The position numbers and the translations under genes are program-made. The notes under the pieces were generated by a model. The model had not been told where the DNA came from and made no database searches. It saw only the letters and a list, made by a program, of their open reading frames with translations. This document shows, in pieces, positions 6,650 to 9,024 of a DNA stretch of 9,024 nucleotides. Within the stretch, counting starts at the first letter, position 1; each line of letters begins with the position of its first letter. This stretch comes from Candidatus Sumerlaeota bacterium (GTDB lineage: Bacteria; Sumerlaeota; Sumerlaeia; JADFCT01): contig JAPLSP010000725.1 of NCBI GenBank assembly GCA_026398575.1, forward strand, positions 1 to 9,024, read 5' to 3'.

Positions 6650-7009
6650 TTGAATACCAAATTCTCCGTCAGGTTCCTTTTGGCGAGCATTGCAAAAGAC
6701 ACGGCGCTGGCGCTGCTGTGGCTCTATAAGCGGATCGTGTCTCCCTGGCTGCCGCCGGCCTGCCGTTTCCATCCGACGTGTTCGGACTATGCCGCGGAAG
6801 CCTTCCGGCGCCATTCGTTTTTTTGCGCCGCGCGGCTCTCCATCTGCCGGCTGGCCAAATGCGGACCGTGGCATGCCGGAGGATTCGATCCGGTTCCGGA
6901 AGCGCGCGCTGCATGCGGCGAAGAAAGCAAAGTGAAGAGCATCGCACAGGAATCACAATCGCCAATCAAGAATTCCAAACAAGAACTCCAGGCCGGAAGA
7001 CAAGAATAA
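6650..7009 (+). CDS. yidD: Membrane protein insertion efficiency factor YidD
   Basis: The product, 119 residues from the TTG start, matches the small YidD family, which helps YidC and Sec insert inner-membrane proteins and is attached to the cytoplasmic side by an amphipathic N-terminal helix. Visible signatures from that start are LYKRIVSPWLPPACRFHPTC at about 25-44, SDYAAEAFRRH just after, and CGPWHAGGFDPVPE at 71-84. Three cysteines of these motifs (38, 44, 71) are present. The family is usually 70-90 residues; here a polar, glutamine- and lysine-rich tail of about 35 residues follows the conserved domain and looks disordered. It sits 61 nt after rnpA and 47 nt before yidC, the usual order. 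Confidence 0.93.
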   Translation: MNTKFSVRFLLASIAKDTALALLWLYKRIVSPWLPPACRFHPTCSDYAAEAFRRHSFFCAARLSICRLAKCGPWHAGGFDPVPEARAACGEESKVKSIAQESQSPIKNSKQELQAGRQE

Positions 7010-7056
7010 GAACTCATGAACCGCCCGGGAATTCCAAAGACGCGGGTTAATATAAT

Positions 7057-8949
7057 ATGACTCAAGAAAAGCGTGTGATAATATTTATGGCGATTGTTTT
7101 CGGCCTGTTATTTTTCACGCAAATGACTACGAAAACGCCGCCAAAGCCCGCCCAGACGAAAACCCCCGGGGCGACGGCCACGGACATTTCCACCAGTAGC
7201 GGCCTCCGCGCGGGAACGACCACGGAAACCGCGGCGCGCATCGAGCCCGCGGCAAATGAGCCTGCGGAAAAAAGACGCTTGGAAAGCGAGCTCAAGACGG
7301 AGGAAGCCGCCACGTCCGCGGCCGAATCCGGCGTCATCATCACCGTCCGCACCAACATGTTCGACGTGGCATTCGACACTCTCGGCGCGCGCCCCCGGCG
7401 GTGGGATATTATCGCGCCGGAATGCCTTGAAACCATCCCCAACGGCGCCAGCCGCGTCATCCATATCATCCCCACGCATTTGGAAAAAGACGAGCAGCGC
7501 GATCTGCCGCTGGAAGTCACCCTCATGGAAAACGACTCGATCCGATCGTTTCCAAAACTCAACAAAACCGTTTATCAATGCCAGCTCACCAGCGGTCCGG
7601 ATGGCGCGCAAATCCTGACCTGTATTTCGCCCGCGATACACAATCTGCGCCTTACGAAAACCTTCACGTTCCGCCCCAACGATTATCTGGTGGATCTGAA
7701 AATTGAAATTCAGAATCTCGATCCCTCTTCGCTGCCCCGGCATATCAAGGACGGCGCGCGTGGATTCGGCCTGACCCTGGGTCCGGGCATCGGCGAGTAT
7801 GACCCGGCCTTGTCATCCCAAATGTCCGGGCTCAGTTACATTTCGGCCGCCGTCGGGCTTGTGGACAAGGCAGTCAGCAACATCACGCCCAATGCCGAGA
7901 CTACAACTGAACTGGATTCGCCGGCGCGATGGGTCGCGCTGGAAAACAAGAGCTTCATGGCCGCCCTCGTTGCTCCGGATCCAAAGGCGCCGTTCGCGGG
8001 GGCATCGAGTTTCCAGCGCGAACGCAATCAGCTGCCCAAAGCCCTCGCCAAACAGCAATCGCCTCCCTGCACGCTGGTGGCCTGCCAGGCGCCGCTGGAC
8101 CTGGCCAAAGGCGCGTCAAAAACTTATGACTATCGCATCTTTGTCGGACCCAAGAAGCAAACCTTGCTGTCCAAGACGAATTATGGCCTCGAGCACATTC
8201 TGTTTTATCAAAGTTGGAATTGGTTCCGCGCATTGTGTCTGGGCATGATGTGGCTGCTCAATTGGCTGCATCAATGGTGCGCCAACTACGGCATCGCCAT
8301 CATCCTGCTGACGGTGATCGTCCGGCTGCTGACCTATCCGCTGACGCATCACGGCATGAAGCTCAACGCGAAGACTCAGATGGAAATGGCCCGGGTCAAG
8401 CCCGAGATTGAAAAGATTAATGAGAAATATAAAAGCGACTTCCAAGCGAAGAACAAGGCGACCATGGAGGTCTATAAAAAGCACAACATCAATCCCATGG
8501 CGCCGCTGCGCGGCTGTATTCCGCTGCTGATTCAGCTGCCCATCTTCATTGCCTTGTACCGATTGCTGGATATCAGCGTGGATTTGCGCGGCGAATCATT
8601 TTTGTGGGTCTTTGATCTGTCCCGGCCCGATCAGCTCTTCAAACTTGGAATTACTCTTCCTTTTTTAGGGGACTATTTTAACCTTCTCCCGATTCTGATG
8701 GCGATAACGACCGTCGTGACCCAATTGCTCTCCATGACCCAGATTAATGATCCAAATCAGAAAATGATGCTTTATATGATGCCGGTCATGTTGCTGGCGA
8801 TGACCTACACCTTGTCTTCCGGGCTTTTTGTTTACTGGATAACTTCGAACATTTTGCAAGTCATTCAGCAATATATCATCAATCGCTTGCTGAAATCCCA
8901 TCAACCTCCCATCCCAGGGGCGCCTGTGCCCAGCGTCAAAACCTGCTAG
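7057..8949 (+). CDS. yidC: Membrane protein insertase YidC (Gram-negative type)
   Basis: The 630-residue product is YidC/Oxa1, which inserts and folds inner-membrane proteins alone or with SecYEG. TM1 is at about 6-23, followed by a low-complexity Thr/Ala/Pro/Glu linker (24-90) and the periplasmic beta-rich domain (about 93-370). The conserved insertase core follows: amphipathic helix and TM2 (about 385-432) with IVRLLTYPLT, whose Arg423 matches the groove arginine of E. coli YidC (R366); the cytoplasmic helical hairpin (about 433-480); NPMAPLRGCIPLLIQLPIF at about 479-497 (TM3); ELRG-like DLRGESFLWVFDLSRPD; and three more helices ending SSGLFVYWITSNILQVIQQ. The domains are complete. The ATG is preceded by only a weak binding site; TATAAT directly before it (7051-7056) has no -35 partner and is probably coincidence. 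It is the last gene of the cluster in the window. Confidence 0.98.
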   Translation: MTQEKRVIIFMAIVFGLLFFTQMTTKTPPKPAQTKTPGATATDISTSSGLRAGTTTETAARIEPAANEPAEKRRLESELKTEEAATSAAESGVIITVRTNMFDVAFDTLGARPRRWDIIAPECLETIPNGASRVIHIIPTHLEKDEQRDLPLEVTLMENDSIRSFPKLNKTVYQCQLTSGPDGAQILTCISPAIHNLRLTKTFTFRPNDYLVDLKIEIQNLDPSSLPRHIKDGARGFGLTLGPGIGEYDPALSSQMSGLSYISAAVGLVDKAVSNITPNAETTTELDSPARWVALENKSFMAALVAPDPKAPFAGASSFQRERNQLPKALAKQQSPPCTLVACQAPLDLAKGASKTYDYRIFVGPKKQTLLSKTNYGLEHILFYQSWNWFRALCLGMMWLLNWLHQWCANYGIAIILLTVIVRLLTYPLTHHGMKLNAKTQMEMARVKPEIEKINEKYKSDFQAKNKATMEVYKKHNINPMAPLRGCIPLLIQLPIFIALYRLLDISVDLRGESFLWVFDLSRPDQLFKLGITLPFLGDYFNLLPILMAITTVVTQLLSMTQINDPNQKMMLYMMPVMLLAMTYTLSSGLFVYWITSNILQVIQQYIINRLLKSHQPPIPGAPVPSVKTC

Positions 8950-8953
8950 CAGG

Positions 8954-9024
8954 GGTAGGCGCCAGACGCCGGACCGCACTAATGGCCCCAGTTTAATTGT
9001 GCAGTCCGGCGTCTGGCGCCTACC
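8954..9024. repeat. Long hairpin element after yidC
   Basis: Arms 8954-8979 and 8999-9024 (beginning GGTAGGCGCCAGACGCCGG) are reverse complements at 25 of 26 positions around a 19-nt loop. The element starts 4 nt after the yidC stop and may extend beyond the window. As RNA it could protect the yidC 3' end or stop transcription, but no T run can be seen. The length and near-perfect arms look like a dispersed palindromic element (REP/MITE-like) rather than a simple terminator. Confidence 0.85.

Noticed and set aside
6187..6702. Minus-strand 171-codon open frame opposite rnpA
   Set aside because: It is the antisense shadow of rnpA, which has its family motif on the + strand.
7051..7056. Separate promoter -10 (TATAAT) directly before yidC
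   Set aside because: It abuts the ATG, so transcription would start inside the gene, and no -35 element lies at the right distance.

Overview
The window has two halves, with every credible gene on the + strand. The right half (about 5990-8949) is a core bacterial operon in its classical order: rpmH (ribosomal protein L34), rnpA (RNase P protein), yidD and yidC. The left half (about 290-5438) is an accessory cluster. It holds a 680-residue membrane-anchored protein of unknown function, a multi-spanning membrane protein 12 nt downstream, and a second paralogue of the 680-residue protein. The second paralogue carries an in-frame palindromic repeat insert and then a frameshift that detaches its conserved C-terminus.

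The organism looks like an uncultivated, moderately GC-rich bacterium with two membranes, because its YidC has the long periplasmic domain of the Gram-negative type. The motif pair HGxWP...PxYLPxLP and WSxGPDGxD, together with abundant palindromic repeats, recalls Planctomycetes/Verrucomicrobia-like or Hydrogenedentes/Sumerlaeota-like genomes. That placement is an impression from memory and was not computed.

Layout: 3-143 possible tail of an upstream gene; 137-178 two small hairpins; 195-251 a 15-bp tandem repeat; 290-2332 paralogue A; 2345-3172 membrane protein; 3186-3340 an inverted array of 16-18-bp units around a 24-bp perfect palindrome; 3389-5438 paralogue B (frameshifted, repeat-invaded at 4667-4831); 5446-5644 eight exact-length 25-bp repeats, each with a palindromic core; 5645-6007 the leader of the rpmH operon; 6008-6160 rpmH; 6160-6588 rnpA; 6650-7009 yidD; 7057-8949 yidC; 8954-9024 a long 26-bp-arm hairpin running to the window end.

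The core genes make parts of the translation, tRNA-processing and membrane-insertion machinery: L34 for the ribosome, RnpA for tRNA 5' maturation, and YidD and YidC for inner-membrane protein insertion. In the accessory half, the A/membrane/B arrangement suggests one envelope-located system. Each paralogue has one N-terminal anchor and an extracytoplasmic body with GspG-pseudopilin-like sequence signatures, around a roughly 7-helix protein loosely like an ABC-2 permease. This is inference. The most distinctive feature of the window is several unrelated palindromic or tandem repeat families, covering about 7% of it and sitting at nearly every junction and once inside a gene.
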